Source: Acidimicrobiia bacterium
GTDB taxonomy: Bacteria; Actinomycetota; Acidimicrobiia; Acidimicrobiales; Ilumatobacteraceae
DNA: 43,191 nt
Reading direction: 5' to 3'
Assembly: GCA_009923785.1 (NCBI GenBank)
Contig: RFSV01000010.1
Span: 1-43,191, forward strand
Under the pieces are notes generated by a model. That model did no database searches. It was given only the letters and a program-made list of their open reading frames with translations, and was not told the origin of the DNA. Shown here in pieces: positions 32,139-39,691 of the stretch. Within the stretch, counting starts at the first letter, position 1. Each line of letters opens with the position of its first letter. A program made the position numbers and the translations under genes.

Positions 32139-32185
32139 CGTTCGGCGGGTGTCTCGGGGATCAGGGCGAGATACACACGGATCAT
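32135..32185 (-). CDS. Possible 16-aa leader peptide upstream of the GGDEF-EAL gene
   Basis: ATG 32185 opens MIRVYLALIPETPAER and its TGA overlaps the ATG of the GGDEF-EAL gene (ATGA). The larger gene lacks a visible ribosome site, so coupled re-initiation is plausible. Too short to judge by composition; may be chance. Confidence 0.3.
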   Translation of the reverse strand: MIRVYLALIPETPAER

Positions 32186-32231
32186 CTCCCGTCAGTGTGG
32201 CACGGGGTGGTTGGCCGAACGCGGAGGGTGG

Positions 32232-32906
32232 TCAGCTGGAGACGGTTCCGGTGAGTCCCGTCGACGCCAGAGAGGCCAGTTCGATGGCGCGGATCAGGTC
32301 GGCTCCGGGCGTGCCGTCCAGGAACTCGAGGCGTTGACTGAGTGCGTACAAGGTGACGAGATACGTGTGGGTCTCACCGTTTGGAGGGCACGGAGGGGAC
32401 CAGCCGACGATCGGAACATCGGGTCGGCCGAGATCGTTCACACCCTCGATGGCTCCGGCGGCCGATCCGCCCGTGCCGATGGTGGTCACGAAGGGGTCGA
32501 TGTTGGCCACCACCCAGTGCACGAGAGGCGCGCCGGTCGGTCCGGTGGCGTCGAGATCGGTCACCACCAGAGCGAAGGACTGGGTCTCGATCGGGGCACC
32601 CGACCACACGAGAGGGGGAGATACGCCGTCACCCGAGCAGGTGTGATCGATCGGGATCGGCTGTCCGTCGTTCCACGGAGCAGTGAGAGTGAAGACCTCG
32701 AGGGGAGTCGTCGAGAGTTCGAGGGATCCGTCGATCACGGTGGGCGCCGTGGTCCCGTCGATGATGGTCTGTCGTTGATCGGCGCGGGGAGGTGCCATCT
32801 CGCGACCGTCCGACGAACACGCGGCGATCAGAATCCCGAGCGACACAGCGATGGCGACGGGTGTGAGGCGCGTCGAGCATCGGCCGACTCGTGCTTCGAA
32901 CGTCAC
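32232..32906 (-). CDS. YbhB/YbcL-type PEBP lipoprotein
   Basis: 224 aa. Signal peptide ending in the lipobox LIAACSS (Cys ~30) marks a secreted lipoprotein. The mature part is a Raf-kinase-inhibitor-like (phosphatidylethanolamine-binding) domain: IPIDHTCSGDGVSPPLVWSG, then VVTDLDATG...VHWVVANID and the late loop GWSPPCPPNGETHTYLVTLYAL, the three blocks that form the anion pocket. Bacterial members are of uncertain role. GTG 32906 is leaderless. Confidence 0.9.
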   Translation of the reverse strand: MTFEARVGRCSTRLTPVAIAVSLGILIAACSSDGREMAPPRADQRQTIIDGTTAPTVIDGSLELSTTPLEVFTLTAPWNDGQPIPIDHTCSGDGVSPPLVWSGAPIETQSFALVVTDLDATGPTGAPLVHWVVANIDPFVTTIGTGGSAAGAIEGVNDLGRPDVPIVGWSPPCPPNGETHTYLVTLYALSQRLEFLDGTPGADLIRAIELASLASTGLTGTVSS

Positions 32907-32913
32907 GCCTCAC

Positions 32914-32919
32914 ACGCTA
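32914..32919 (-). promoter_or_regulatory. -10 element, leaderless promoter of PEBP gene
   Basis: TAGCGT (minus strand), 7 nt from GTG 32906. Confidence 0.6.
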
Positions 32920-32951
32920 TTGGACCCCGGCGCCGATGTCGTCCTCGGCAG

Positions 32952-32957
32952 TAGCGT
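32952..32957 (+). promoter_or_regulatory. -10 element, leaderless promoter of mycothiol amidase gene
   Basis: TAGCGT, 7 nt, then ATG 32965; the same hexamer and spacing as the divergent PEBP promoter 33 nt away. Confidence 0.6.
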
Positions 32958-32964
32958 GGACGAC

Positions 32965-33939
32965 ATGGGTGTCGAGGCGACCAGCGAGGAACTCTGCGTT
33001 CTCACGGTCCATGCCCACCCCGACGACGAAGCATCGAAGGGAGCGCCCACCCTCGCCGCCTATCACGAGACCGGAGTGCGCACCGTTCTCGTGTGCTGCA
33101 CCGGAGGCGAAGAAGGAGATCTGCAGAATCCACGTCTGCGCGAACCGGGCCAGCCTTTCCACGGCCTGACCCCTGAGCAAGAGCGCGACGTCATGGCTCG
33201 CGTTCGACCCGGAGAGTTGGCCGAGTCGGCGCGCATCATCGGTTTCGACGAAGTCGTGATGTTGGGATATCGAGATTCGGGAATGCTCGACTCGCCGGCC
33301 AATGATGATCCGACGTCGTTCCACCGGGCCGATCTCGACGAGGCGGTCGGTCGGCTCGTGACGGTCATTCGACGCACACGGCCCCAAGTTCTGATCACCT
33401 ACAACGACGATCAGCGCGGTTACCCGCACCCCGATCACGTGAAGGTCCACGAAATTTCGGTGCTCGCCTTCGAACGGGCCGGTGATCCGACGTGGTACCC
33501 CTGGGCCGGTCCGGTGTTCCAGCCGTCGAAGCTCTATTACACCGTGTGGTCGAAGGCGCGCATGCTTCTGGTCCACGAAACGATGCTCGCCCGAACCGGG
33601 TCGTCACCGTTCGACGAGAAGTGGTTGGCCCGTCCGAGTCACGACGAACGCATCACGACGCGACTGCACGTCGGCAAGTACCTCTGGGCTCGTACCGGAG
33701 CACTTCGTGCCCATGCCACACAAGTCGACCCCACCGAACCGTGGTGGTTCGGATTGAGCGATGACGAACTGGCCGAGGTCTACCCGTATGAAGACTGGAT
33801 CCTGGCCCGATCCACTGTCGGAGGTCCGGCCGACGACGACGTCGAGACCGATCTCTTCGCTGGAATCGCCGATGTTCTGGAACTCCCCGTCGAATCTCCC
33901 GGACGCCTCGTCGATCCTTCGCAGGCGGCAGCGTCGTGA
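32965..33939 (+). CDS. mca: Mycothiol S-conjugate amidase (or MshB-type LmbE deacetylase)
   Basis: 324 aa zinc enzyme of the LmbE/PIG-L family. AHPDDEASKGA at 17-27 gives the metal-binding His/Asp; HPDH near 152 gives the third ligand. The blocks CCTGGEEGDLQNP, FDEVVMLGYRDSGM and TYNDDQRGYPHPDH favour Mca, which cleaves mycothiol conjugates of electrophiles for detoxification, over MshB (mycothiol biosynthesis); the two are close and either is possible. Start ATG 32965 is set by the -10 box; farther upstream codons lie within the promoter. GTGA overlap with the following mini gene. Confidence 0.88.
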   Translation: MGVEATSEELCVLTVHAHPDDEASKGAPTLAAYHETGVRTVLVCCTGGEEGDLQNPRLREPGQPFHGLTPEQERDVMARVRPGELAESARIIGFDEVVMLGYRDSGMLDSPANDDPTSFHRADLDEAVGRLVTVIRRTRPQVLITYNDDQRGYPHPDHVKVHEISVLAFERAGDPTWYPWAGPVFQPSKLYYTVWSKARMLLVHETMLARTGSSPFDEKWLARPSHDERITTRLHVGKYLWARTGALRAHATQVDPTEPWWFGLSDDELAEVYPYEDWILARSTVGGPADDDVETDLFAGIADVLELPVESPGRLVDPSQAAAS

Positions 33940-34166
33940 GCGGCGTTCAGTACCGACTCGTACTCGGCAAGAAGGATGAGCGGGTCGACGGACCCGACGA
34001 CGCCGCAGTGGTCGTGACGATCGCCTCGGCCGACGCAGCCCTCGACCCGTCAGTCGCCTTCATGCTCGGGAAACTCAAAGCGACCGGTCCGACCGGCCCC
34101 TTGTTCGACGCGTTGTCGTCGGGTGATGCCGCCCGCCGCATCGCCGAACTCGTAGCCAACGATTAG
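33936..34166 (+). CDS. Mini SCP2-like protein, translationally coupled to mca
   Basis: 76 aa. VVVTIASADAALDPSVAFMLGKLKATGPTG matches the second half of the SCP2 sterol-carrier fold, where DP.xAFM.GKLK.xG is the signature; the first half of the ~100-aa domain is missing or very short. GTG 33936 overlaps the mca TGA, so the two proteins are made together. It may bind a lipid or act as a subunit; unproven. Its TAG interlocks with the stop of the convergent YdjC gene. Confidence 0.7.
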   Translation: MSGVQYRLVLGKKDERVDGPDDAAVVVTIASADAALDPSVAFMLGKLKATGPTGPLFDALSSGDAARRIAELVAND

Positions 34167-34999
34167 GAGCGCCGCATGGCATTGCGCAGCGCGCGGTAGC
34201 CGATCAGGATCGCCCCCGACTCGTCCACCAGTCGCCGAAATTCAACGTCGACGGTGACGAGAGCCAGGTCGTCGATCCAACCATCGGCGGCCGCTCCGGC
34301 GAGGGCCCGTACTTCGGCAGTATCGATCGCCGGTTGCACGTGAATCTCGGTGACTCCGGGTCGTAGGTTCTCGAAAGCTCGACGAACCCGAACTCGACTT
34401 CCAGCCGACCAGTCGTGATCGAAGTGATCAGGGAACACCACGCCTTCGTCGGCGGCCAAGCGTCGGAAGGGGAAACCCGCCTGCTCTTCGGTGATGGTCG
34501 ACGGAAGTCGAATCGGTAGTCGGAACTCGATGGCCAGATCGAGGTACACGTCGAAGAATTCGGGTCGCAAGGTGATCGCCGTGAGATGGGGAGCGAGATG
34601 ACTCACGTCGAATCCCCAGAGGATGGCCCGTTCGATCTGGGCGCGGCACTCGCGACGCACCTCCTCGGGATCGGCGTGCTCCCACAGATCGTCGATGTCG
34701 CGAGGAAATCCACCGTCACCTGAGAGGAGCGACGGCGAATGAGTGATCGGACCCCATCGATACACCGGATGTTCCGCGTTGAGAGTCAGGTGGACACCGA
34801 TGTCTTCTCCCGAGTACTCGAGTGCGGCATGACGGGCCCAGGGTGCCGGGACCATGACCGATGCACAGGTGGCGAATCCGTCGCGTAGAGCGCGATACAC
34901 ACCCTCGTTGGCGGCGTGGCACGAGCCGAGGTCGTCGCACGAGACGATCACCAGTCGGGTGTCGGAGTCGTAGCCGAGTCGTTCGGCGAGTTCGGTCAC
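34163..34999 (-). CDS. YdjC/ChbG-family carbohydrate deacetylase
   Basis: 278 aa. The N-terminal VSCDDLGSCHAANEGV gives the metal-binding Asp-Asp, GVHLTLNAEHPVY the first His and SHLAPHLTAI the next His, as in YdjC-like deacetylases acting on diacetylchitobiose or other N-acetyl sugars. The DHFDHDW insertion is typical. GTG 34999, leaderless. Next to mycothiol amidase, another deacetylase-type enzyme, but on the opposite strand. Confidence 0.9.
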   Translation of the reverse strand: MTELAERLGYDSDTRLVIVSCDDLGSCHAANEGVYRALRDGFATCASVMVPAPWARHAALEYSGEDIGVHLTLNAEHPVYRWGPITHSPSLLSGDGGFPRDIDDLWEHADPEEVRRECRAQIERAILWGFDVSHLAPHLTAITLRPEFFDVYLDLAIEFRLPIRLPSTITEEQAGFPFRRLAADEGVVFPDHFDHDWSAGSRVRVRRAFENLRPGVTEIHVQPAIDTAEVRALAGAAADGWIDDLALVTVDVEFRRLVDESGAILIGYRALRNAMRRS

Positions 35000-35005
35000 G
35001 GCGTC

Positions 35006-35011
35006 ACGCTA
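35006..35011 (-). promoter_or_regulatory. -10 element, leaderless promoter of YdjC gene
   Basis: TAGCGT (minus strand), 6 nt from GTG 34999. Confidence 0.6.
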
Positions 35012-35021
35012 CCTCTCGGTG

Positions 35022-35525
35022 TCACGAGCACGCCGACCACAGGCCCCGTCGTTCGGTACGGGCTCGGCGTTCGGCTCGGCGAATCTCGTCCTCGAGCCCA
35101 GTGTTCGGGGGGATGAAGAGCGTTCGGGCGAATCCTTCGCGCACGAGAAGTTCGTTGACAAAGATTCGATCTTCAGCTCGATAGACGTAGGCGAGAAGGC
35201 GGTCGTAATCATCACGTGTCTCGACATCGCGGACGACATCGACGAAGGCCCCAACCGGAAGGAGTTCGGCCAGGCGACGTGACGCTTCGGGTCCGTAGCA
35301 CTCGATCGGTGTGCCGGGCTTCTTGGTCTCGGGGGTGTCGATGCCGATCAGGCGTATCCGTTCGACGACCGCGCGACCTTCCACCGAGAAGAGGACGTCG
35401 AGGGTGTCTCCGTCGACATGTCCGACGACTTCTCCGTTGGCCCCAGGGGGAAAGTCGGGGGCCGACGCGCATGCGGTGAGCAATACGACGACGGCAAGTG
35501 CCTGCAGGAGACGAGGTTCGGCCAC
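35022..35525 (-). CDS. Thermonuclease-like lipoprotein (SNase family)
   Basis: 167 aa from GTG 35525. Short signal peptide with lipobox LLTACAS (Cys ~19), then a staphylococcal-nuclease OB-fold: GHVDGDTLDVLF, RIRLIGIDTPETKKPG, ECYGPEAS and DDYDRLLAYVYRAEDRIFVNELLVREGFA. These carry the catalytic Arg/Glu/Asp positions of the family. Expected to be a surface-anchored, Ca2+-dependent nuclease for DNA or RNA. Starts 14 nt after the thiolase stop, so possibly read from the thiolase transcript. The farther-upstream frame is thiolase antisense reading and is not used. Confidence 0.88.
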   Translation of the reverse strand: MAEPRLLQALAVVVLLTACASAPDFPPGANGEVVGHVDGDTLDVLFSVEGRAVVERIRLIGIDTPETKKPGTPIECYGPEASRRLAELLPVGAFVDVVRDVETRDDYDRLLAYVYRAEDRIFVNELLVREGFARTLFIPPNTGLEDEIRRAERRARTERRGLWSACS

Positions 35526-35539
35526 GGCCGAATGTGGGA

Positions 35540-36733
35540 TCAGATGCGTTCGATGAGAGTGCCGGTGCCGAGTCCGCCACCGCAGCACATCGAGACGAGT
35601 CCGTAGCGGCCGCCCGTTCGTTCGAGTTCGTAGAGCGCCTTCGTCATGAGGATCGCTCCCGTTCCACCGAGGGGATGGCCGAGGGCAATGGCGCCGCCGT
35701 TGGGGTTGGTGCGGGACAAGTCGGCGCCGACGGCTTTGGCCCAGGCGAGGACGACCGAGGCGAAGGCTTCGTTGATCTCGAACGTGTCGATCTGGTCGAT
35801 CGTGAGGCCGTTGCGTTCGAGGAGGCGTTCGGTGGCATCGATAGGTCCGGTGAGCATGAGCACCGGATCGACACCGACCAAGCAACTGTCGACCACACGA
35901 GCCCGCGGTGTGAGGCCGAGTTCGGCGGCTTTCTCGGCCGTCATCATGAGAATGGCGGCGGCCCCGTCGGAGATCTGAGACGAGTTGCCGGCGGTGTGGA
36001 CTCCGTTCTCGCGAGCGACCGGCTTCAAGGTGGCCAACTTCTCGAGGGTTGTCTCACGGATTCCTTCGTCTCGCGACACGCGGTGCGTGGTGCCGGTGGG
36101 TTTGCCGTCCTCGTCGAGATCAGGCGCGTCCACTTCGATGAACTGACCGTCGAAACGACCTTCGGCCCACGCGCGAGCGGCCCGCTCCTGCGACTCGAGT
36201 CCGAAGGCATCGGTGTCGGCGCGGGTGATGTTCCACTTGTCGGCGATGCGCTCGGCACCCTCGAACTGGGACGTGAATTCGTATTGCTCGAAGTACGACT
36301 TCGGCACCGGAACACCGAGGCCGAGTGCCTTCGACGAGTTGCTGCCGATCGGCACACGACTCATCGACTCGACACCGCAGGCCATGGCCACGTCGACGAC
36401 ACCCGACGCCACGAGCGACGCGGCGAGTCCGGTGGCCTGCTGACTCGAGCCGCACTGAGTGTCGACCGTCGTACACGCGGTCGACAGAGGTAGCCCGGCC
36501 GACAACCACGACGTACGGGTGATGTTGAAGCTCTGCGCTCCGACTTGGCTCACGTTGCCGCCCACGACCTGCTCGACGACGGCCGGGTCGATACCGGTGC
36601 GGCGAATCACCTCTTTTTGGACCAGGCCCAGGATTTCGGCGGGATGGAGGGTCGAGAGGCCTCCGTTCTTGCGGCCGACCGGAGTGCGGACTGCTTCGAC
36701 GATGACGACCTGGCGTGCGGAGGAGTTCGACAT
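35540..36733 (-). CDS. Acetyl-CoA C-acyltransferase (thiolase)
   Basis: 397 aa. Catalytic C94 in TVDTQCGSSQQA; GNSSQISDGAAA near 250; EINEAFA near 327; GGAIALGHPLGGTGA with the second-site His near 356; SMCCGGG with the acid/base Cys near 386. It cleaves 3-ketoacyl-CoA to acetyl-CoA plus a shortened acyl-CoA. ATG 36733 is preferred over the ATG at 36742, which lies inside the -10 box. Divergent from nudC across only 29 nt. Confidence 0.94.
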   Translation of the reverse strand: MSNSSARQVVIVEAVRTPVGRKNGGLSTLHPAEILGLVQKEVIRRTGIDPAVVEQVVGGNVSQVGAQSFNITRTSWLSAGLPLSTACTTVDTQCGSSQQATGLAASLVASGVVDVAMACGVESMSRVPIGSNSSKALGLGVPVPKSYFEQYEFTSQFEGAERIADKWNITRADTDAFGLESQERAARAWAEGRFDGQFIEVDAPDLDEDGKPTGTTHRVSRDEGIRETTLEKLATLKPVARENGVHTAGNSSQISDGAAAILMMTAEKAAELGLTPRARVVDSCLVGVDPVLMLTGPIDATERLLERNGLTIDQIDTFEINEAFASVVLAWAKAVGADLSRTNPNGGAIALGHPLGGTGAILMTKALYELERTGGRYGLVSMCCGGGLGTGTLIERI

Positions 36734-36740
36734 GAGGGGC

Positions 36741-36746
36741 ATCCTA
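36741..36746 (-). promoter_or_regulatory. -10 element, leaderless promoter of thiolase
   Basis: TAGGAT (minus strand), 7 nt from ATG 36733. Confidence 0.6.
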
Positions 36747-36750
36747 GGGT

Positions 36751-36756
36751 CACACT
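36751..36756 (+). promoter_or_regulatory. -10 element of nudC
   Basis: CACACT (one mismatch to TANNNT), 6 nt from GTG 36763; alternative TAGGGT 36745-36750 is 12 nt away. Confidence 0.4.
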
Positions 36757-36762
36757 TCCAGG

Positions 36763-37569
36763 GTGACCGAGTCGATCAGCCGTATCAGCCGCTTCCAGCC
36801 CGCCATCGCTCCGCCCGCCGATGTCGACGCACATCTCTACGTTCACGTCGTGGAATCGAGGGTCTGGATCCACGACGAACAAGTGTCACCCGACTGGGGT
36901 CGACACTTTCTCGGAGTTCTCGACGGACGGGCCTACTGGGGAGTCGACGTCCCGTCCGATCTCTCACTCGATCCGTCGGACGGCGCAGCTCTCGATCTGT
37001 TCAGTCTCTTCGGCCGAACGTCGGAAGACGAGTGGCTGGCGGCTGGACGAGCGGTACAGATCGTCGACTGGGCGCGCACGCACCGCTTCTGCGGGCGTTG
37101 CGGCACTCCCACCGAACTCGCCCACAACGAGCGGGCCATGCGATGTCCGGCGTGCGGGCACATGGCGTTCCCGCGACTCGCTCCGGCGATGATCACCCTC
37201 GTGACGCGCGGTGAACCGGGCCCCGATCAAGAAGCTCTCCTCGCGCGAGGAGTTCAGTTCCGCATGCCGATGTTCTCGTGCCTGGCCGGTTTCGTCGAAC
37301 CGGGTGAGACGCTGGAAGGTGCCGTGATTCGCGAAGTTCGCGAAGAAGTGGGCGTGGTGGTCGATCGAGTTCGCTATCTCGGCAGTCAACCCTGGCCCTT
37401 CCCGCACAGTTTGATGCTCGGTTTCCGTGCCGAGTGGACGAGTGGCGACATTGTCTGCGACCCGACCGAGATCGCCGAGGCGAACTGGTACCGCAAGGAC
37501 GACTTGCCGCCGATTCCCCCGGGCATCTCGATCGCTCGCAAGCTGATCGATCATTGGCTCGCCGAGTGA
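36763..37569 (+). CDS. nudC: NADH pyrophosphatase / NAD-cap RNA hydrolase NudC
   Basis: 268 aa. Zinc ribbon C110-x2-C113 ... C128-x2-C131; Nudix box G176-(5)-E182-(7)-REVREEVG; and the NADH-specific motif SQPWPFPHS at 208-216. It cleaves NAD(H) to NMN(H) and AMP and can remove NAD caps from RNA. Full-length for the family. The gene ends in a complex palindrome shared with the convergent S9 peptidase. Confidence 0.95.
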   Translation: MTESISRISRFQPAIAPPADVDAHLYVHVVESRVWIHDEQVSPDWGRHFLGVLDGRAYWGVDVPSDLSLDPSDGAALDLFSLFGRTSEDEWLAAGRAVQIVDWARTHRFCGRCGTPTELAHNERAMRCPACGHMAFPRLAPAMITLVTRGEPGPDQEALLARGVQFRMPMFSCLAGFVEPGETLEGAVIREVREEVGVVVDRVRYLGSQPWPFPHSLMLGFRAEWTSGDIVCDPTEIAEANWYRKDDLPPIPPGISIARKLIDHWLAE

Positions 37570-37613
37570 CAACAGGCCGAATGCCCGGCCTAGTAAGGGC
37601 GCGTCAGGCGAGC
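37557..37613. terminator. Large nested palindrome between nudC and S9 peptidase
   Basis: Outer GCTCGCC / GGCGAGC plus TGAC / GTCA, the latter formed by the two convergent stop codons; inner hairpin AGGCCG-6-CGGCCT (37574-37591). Probable bidirectional terminator. Confidence 0.6.
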
Positions 37614-39634
37614 TTCTCGGCGAACCAGTCGAGGATGATCTCGAAACGTTGACGACGGTGAACCGGCGAACCGGCGCGAGAGAGTTCGTGAGTCTCGGCG
37701 GGGAATCGATAGAAGACGACGTCCTTGCCGAGCAGTCGGAGAGTGACGAACAATTCTTCGGCCTGACTGATCGGACAGCGCAGATCGTTCTCGCTGTGCA
37801 CGATCAGAACGGGGATGTCGATGTCGCGTGCGAGAGTGCTGGGCGACATGCGCAGGTACTCGGCTGGATCTTCAACCGGGTCGGGGCCGTGCTCGACGCG
37901 GAACATGGTGCCGATGTCACTCGACCATTCCTCGGTGAGAAGGTTGTTCACCGAGCGTTCGGTGCACACCGTACGAAGTCGCCCGCCGTGTCGGGCAGCG
38001 AGCAACGTGGCCATGTAGCCGCCGTAACTTCCACCTTGCATGCCGACGCGTGAGCGGTCGCAGAACTCGTAACGATCGAGTGCGGCATCGAGAACGGTGA
38101 GCACGTCCTCGAAATCGGCTCCACCCCAGCCGGTTCCCGGTCGCTTCGGATGCTTCGGTCCGAGAATGGCCTGCCCCCATGCCTCTTCTCGTCCTGACGA
38201 ACCTCGCGGATTGCAGGCAACTACCACGAAACCGGCGGCGGCTTGGGCCTGGAACTCGTCGAAGTAGGTTTCGCCGTACTGGGTGTGCGGTCCTCCATGG
38301 ACGTTCAGGATCACTGGATACTTCTTCGTGGGATCGAAGTTCTTCGGTCGCACGATCCAGGCATCGATCCGTGGATCGACGCCTGCTGTGATGGTGGCGA
38401 CCGGAACGGAGAAACGCTCCCATCCGACGGGTTCTACCTTCGTCACGTACGAGCGACTCACGTCAGTGAGAACGGTCTCACTTCCACCTCGCCACAGATG
38501 GATCTCGGCTGGGCGAGTCACATGGGAGACGGCTGCGACGATCACGCCCGCGGCGGCGTCGAATGCTTTCACGCACCGTGCGCCGGTGGTGACAGCGATC
38601 GGCGGTGTCGTACCCGTTGCGTCGAGTCGGTAGAGGTGGCATTCACCGGCATCTTCGGCAGTAGCGAGGATCGACGAGTCTGATTCCCATACAGGTGCGA
38701 CGTTGCCGACGGTGGTCTCGAAGGTTCGATCGAGGCCGGTCGAGATCCATGTACTCACTCGGGTCGCGAGGTCGACGACACCGACACGAACGTTCTGCGG
38801 ATACGTGCTGGCGTCGTCGTGACCGAGGAAGGCGACCCGTTGGCCGTCGGGCGAGACCGACGGGTGCGAGTGCACGCCGGTTCGATCGGTGAGTGAGTGC
38901 ACCTCTCCGTCGAGATCGACGATGAACAAGTCGGTCGAGAGGTCGCGATCCCAGTCGTCGTGGCGTGCCGATGACACGACGAGCTCGGTCGAACTGACAC
39001 CCCAGCAGAATTCACCGACTTGATGCGGGCCAGGTGTGAGGTCTTTCGGGGTTCCGGTGCCGTCAGCGGCTACCACCCACAGATGGCGGGGGCGGTCGAA
39101 GATGAAATCTTCACCGTTCAAACGGGTGAAGAACGTGTCGATACGTCGCGGAGATTGCCACGACTCGTCCTCGGCTGAATAGCGCTCGTCGGGAACGCGC
39201 GAACAAAAGGCGATCCATCGTCCGTCGGGCGACCATGTCGGATCGTCGAGGCCGTCCTTGCGGACGGCAACCGTGCGCGTCTCGCCAGGTGCCGTCACTG
39301 GAATCACATGAAGAGTTCGCTCGCCCTTCTTGGCTCCTTGGGCACCCTCACGACCTGAGACGAACGCGAGGTGCCGTCCGTCGGGTGACCACGACGGTTG
39401 CGACTCTCCCGGGTCACCCGCAGTGAGTGGAGCCGGAGGTATCGATCCGTCGGTCGATCCGAGCCAAATCTGCGGGATGTACGTGTTCTTGCCGTGATCG
39501 ACGCGAGTCACGACGAAGGCGACGAGCCGTCCGTCGGGTGACACAACGGGCGTACCGGCTTGGACGAAGCCATCGAGTAGCGCGGTTGCGAGATCGGTGT
39601 GCGGAGACGACGGGTAAGGCTTCTGATCGGTCAC
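37604..39634 (-). CDS. S9-family prolyl oligopeptidase / acylaminoacyl-peptidase-like
   Basis: 676 aa. N-terminal beta-propeller with WD40-like PD repeats (WSPDGRHLAF, WSPDGRWIAF, VSPDGQRVAF) to about 400, then an alpha/beta hydrolase domain: oxyanion NVHGGPHTQYG, nucleophile in GGSYGGY, acid in VHSENDLRCP, His in ETHELSR. It hydrolyses short peptides. GTG 39634 is chosen over GTG 39643, which sits in the -10 box; the start then reads MTDQKPY. Confidence 0.93.
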   Translation of the reverse strand: MTDQKPYPSSPHTDLATALLDGFVQAGTPVVSPDGRLVAFVVTRVDHGKNTYIPQIWLGSTDGSIPPAPLTAGDPGESQPSWSPDGRHLAFVSGREGAQGAKKGERTLHVIPVTAPGETRTVAVRKDGLDDPTWSPDGRWIAFCSRVPDERYSAEDESWQSPRRIDTFFTRLNGEDFIFDRPRHLWVVAADGTGTPKDLTPGPHQVGEFCWGVSSTELVVSSARHDDWDRDLSTDLFIVDLDGEVHSLTDRTGVHSHPSVSPDGQRVAFLGHDDASTYPQNVRVGVVDLATRVSTWISTGLDRTFETTVGNVAPVWESDSSILATAEDAGECHLYRLDATGTTPPIAVTTGARCVKAFDAAAGVIVAAVSHVTRPAEIHLWRGGSETVLTDVSRSYVTKVEPVGWERFSVPVATITAGVDPRIDAWIVRPKNFDPTKKYPVILNVHGGPHTQYGETYFDEFQAQAAAGFVVVACNPRGSSGREEAWGQAILGPKHPKRPGTGWGGADFEDVLTVLDAALDRYEFCDRSRVGMQGGSYGGYMATLLAARHGGRLRTVCTERSVNNLLTEEWSSDIGTMFRVEHGPDPVEDPAEYLRMSPSTLARDIDIPVLIVHSENDLRCPISQAEELFVTLRLLGKDVVFYRFPAETHELSRAGSPVHRRQRFEIILDWFAEKLA

Positions 39635-39641
39635 GATGGGC

Positions 39642-39647
39642 ACGGTA
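39642..39647 (-). promoter_or_regulatory. -10 element, leaderless promoter of S9 peptidase
   Basis: TACCGT (minus strand), 7 nt from GTG 39634; decides the start. Confidence 0.55.
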
Positions 39648-39679
39648 GTTCCGATGGCGACCTCCGGTCACCCCTGATC

Positions 39680-39685
39680 TAGTTT
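39680..39685 (+). promoter_or_regulatory. -10 element, leaderless promoter of LLM oxidoreductase
   Basis: TAGTTT, 6 nt, then ATG 39692. Confidence 0.6.
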
Positions 39686-39691
39686 CGGCGA

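Noticed and set aside
36740-36742. ATG at 36742 as thiolase start
   Set aside because: It falls inside the -10 hexamer (36741-36746); the ATG at 36733 has correct leaderless spacing.
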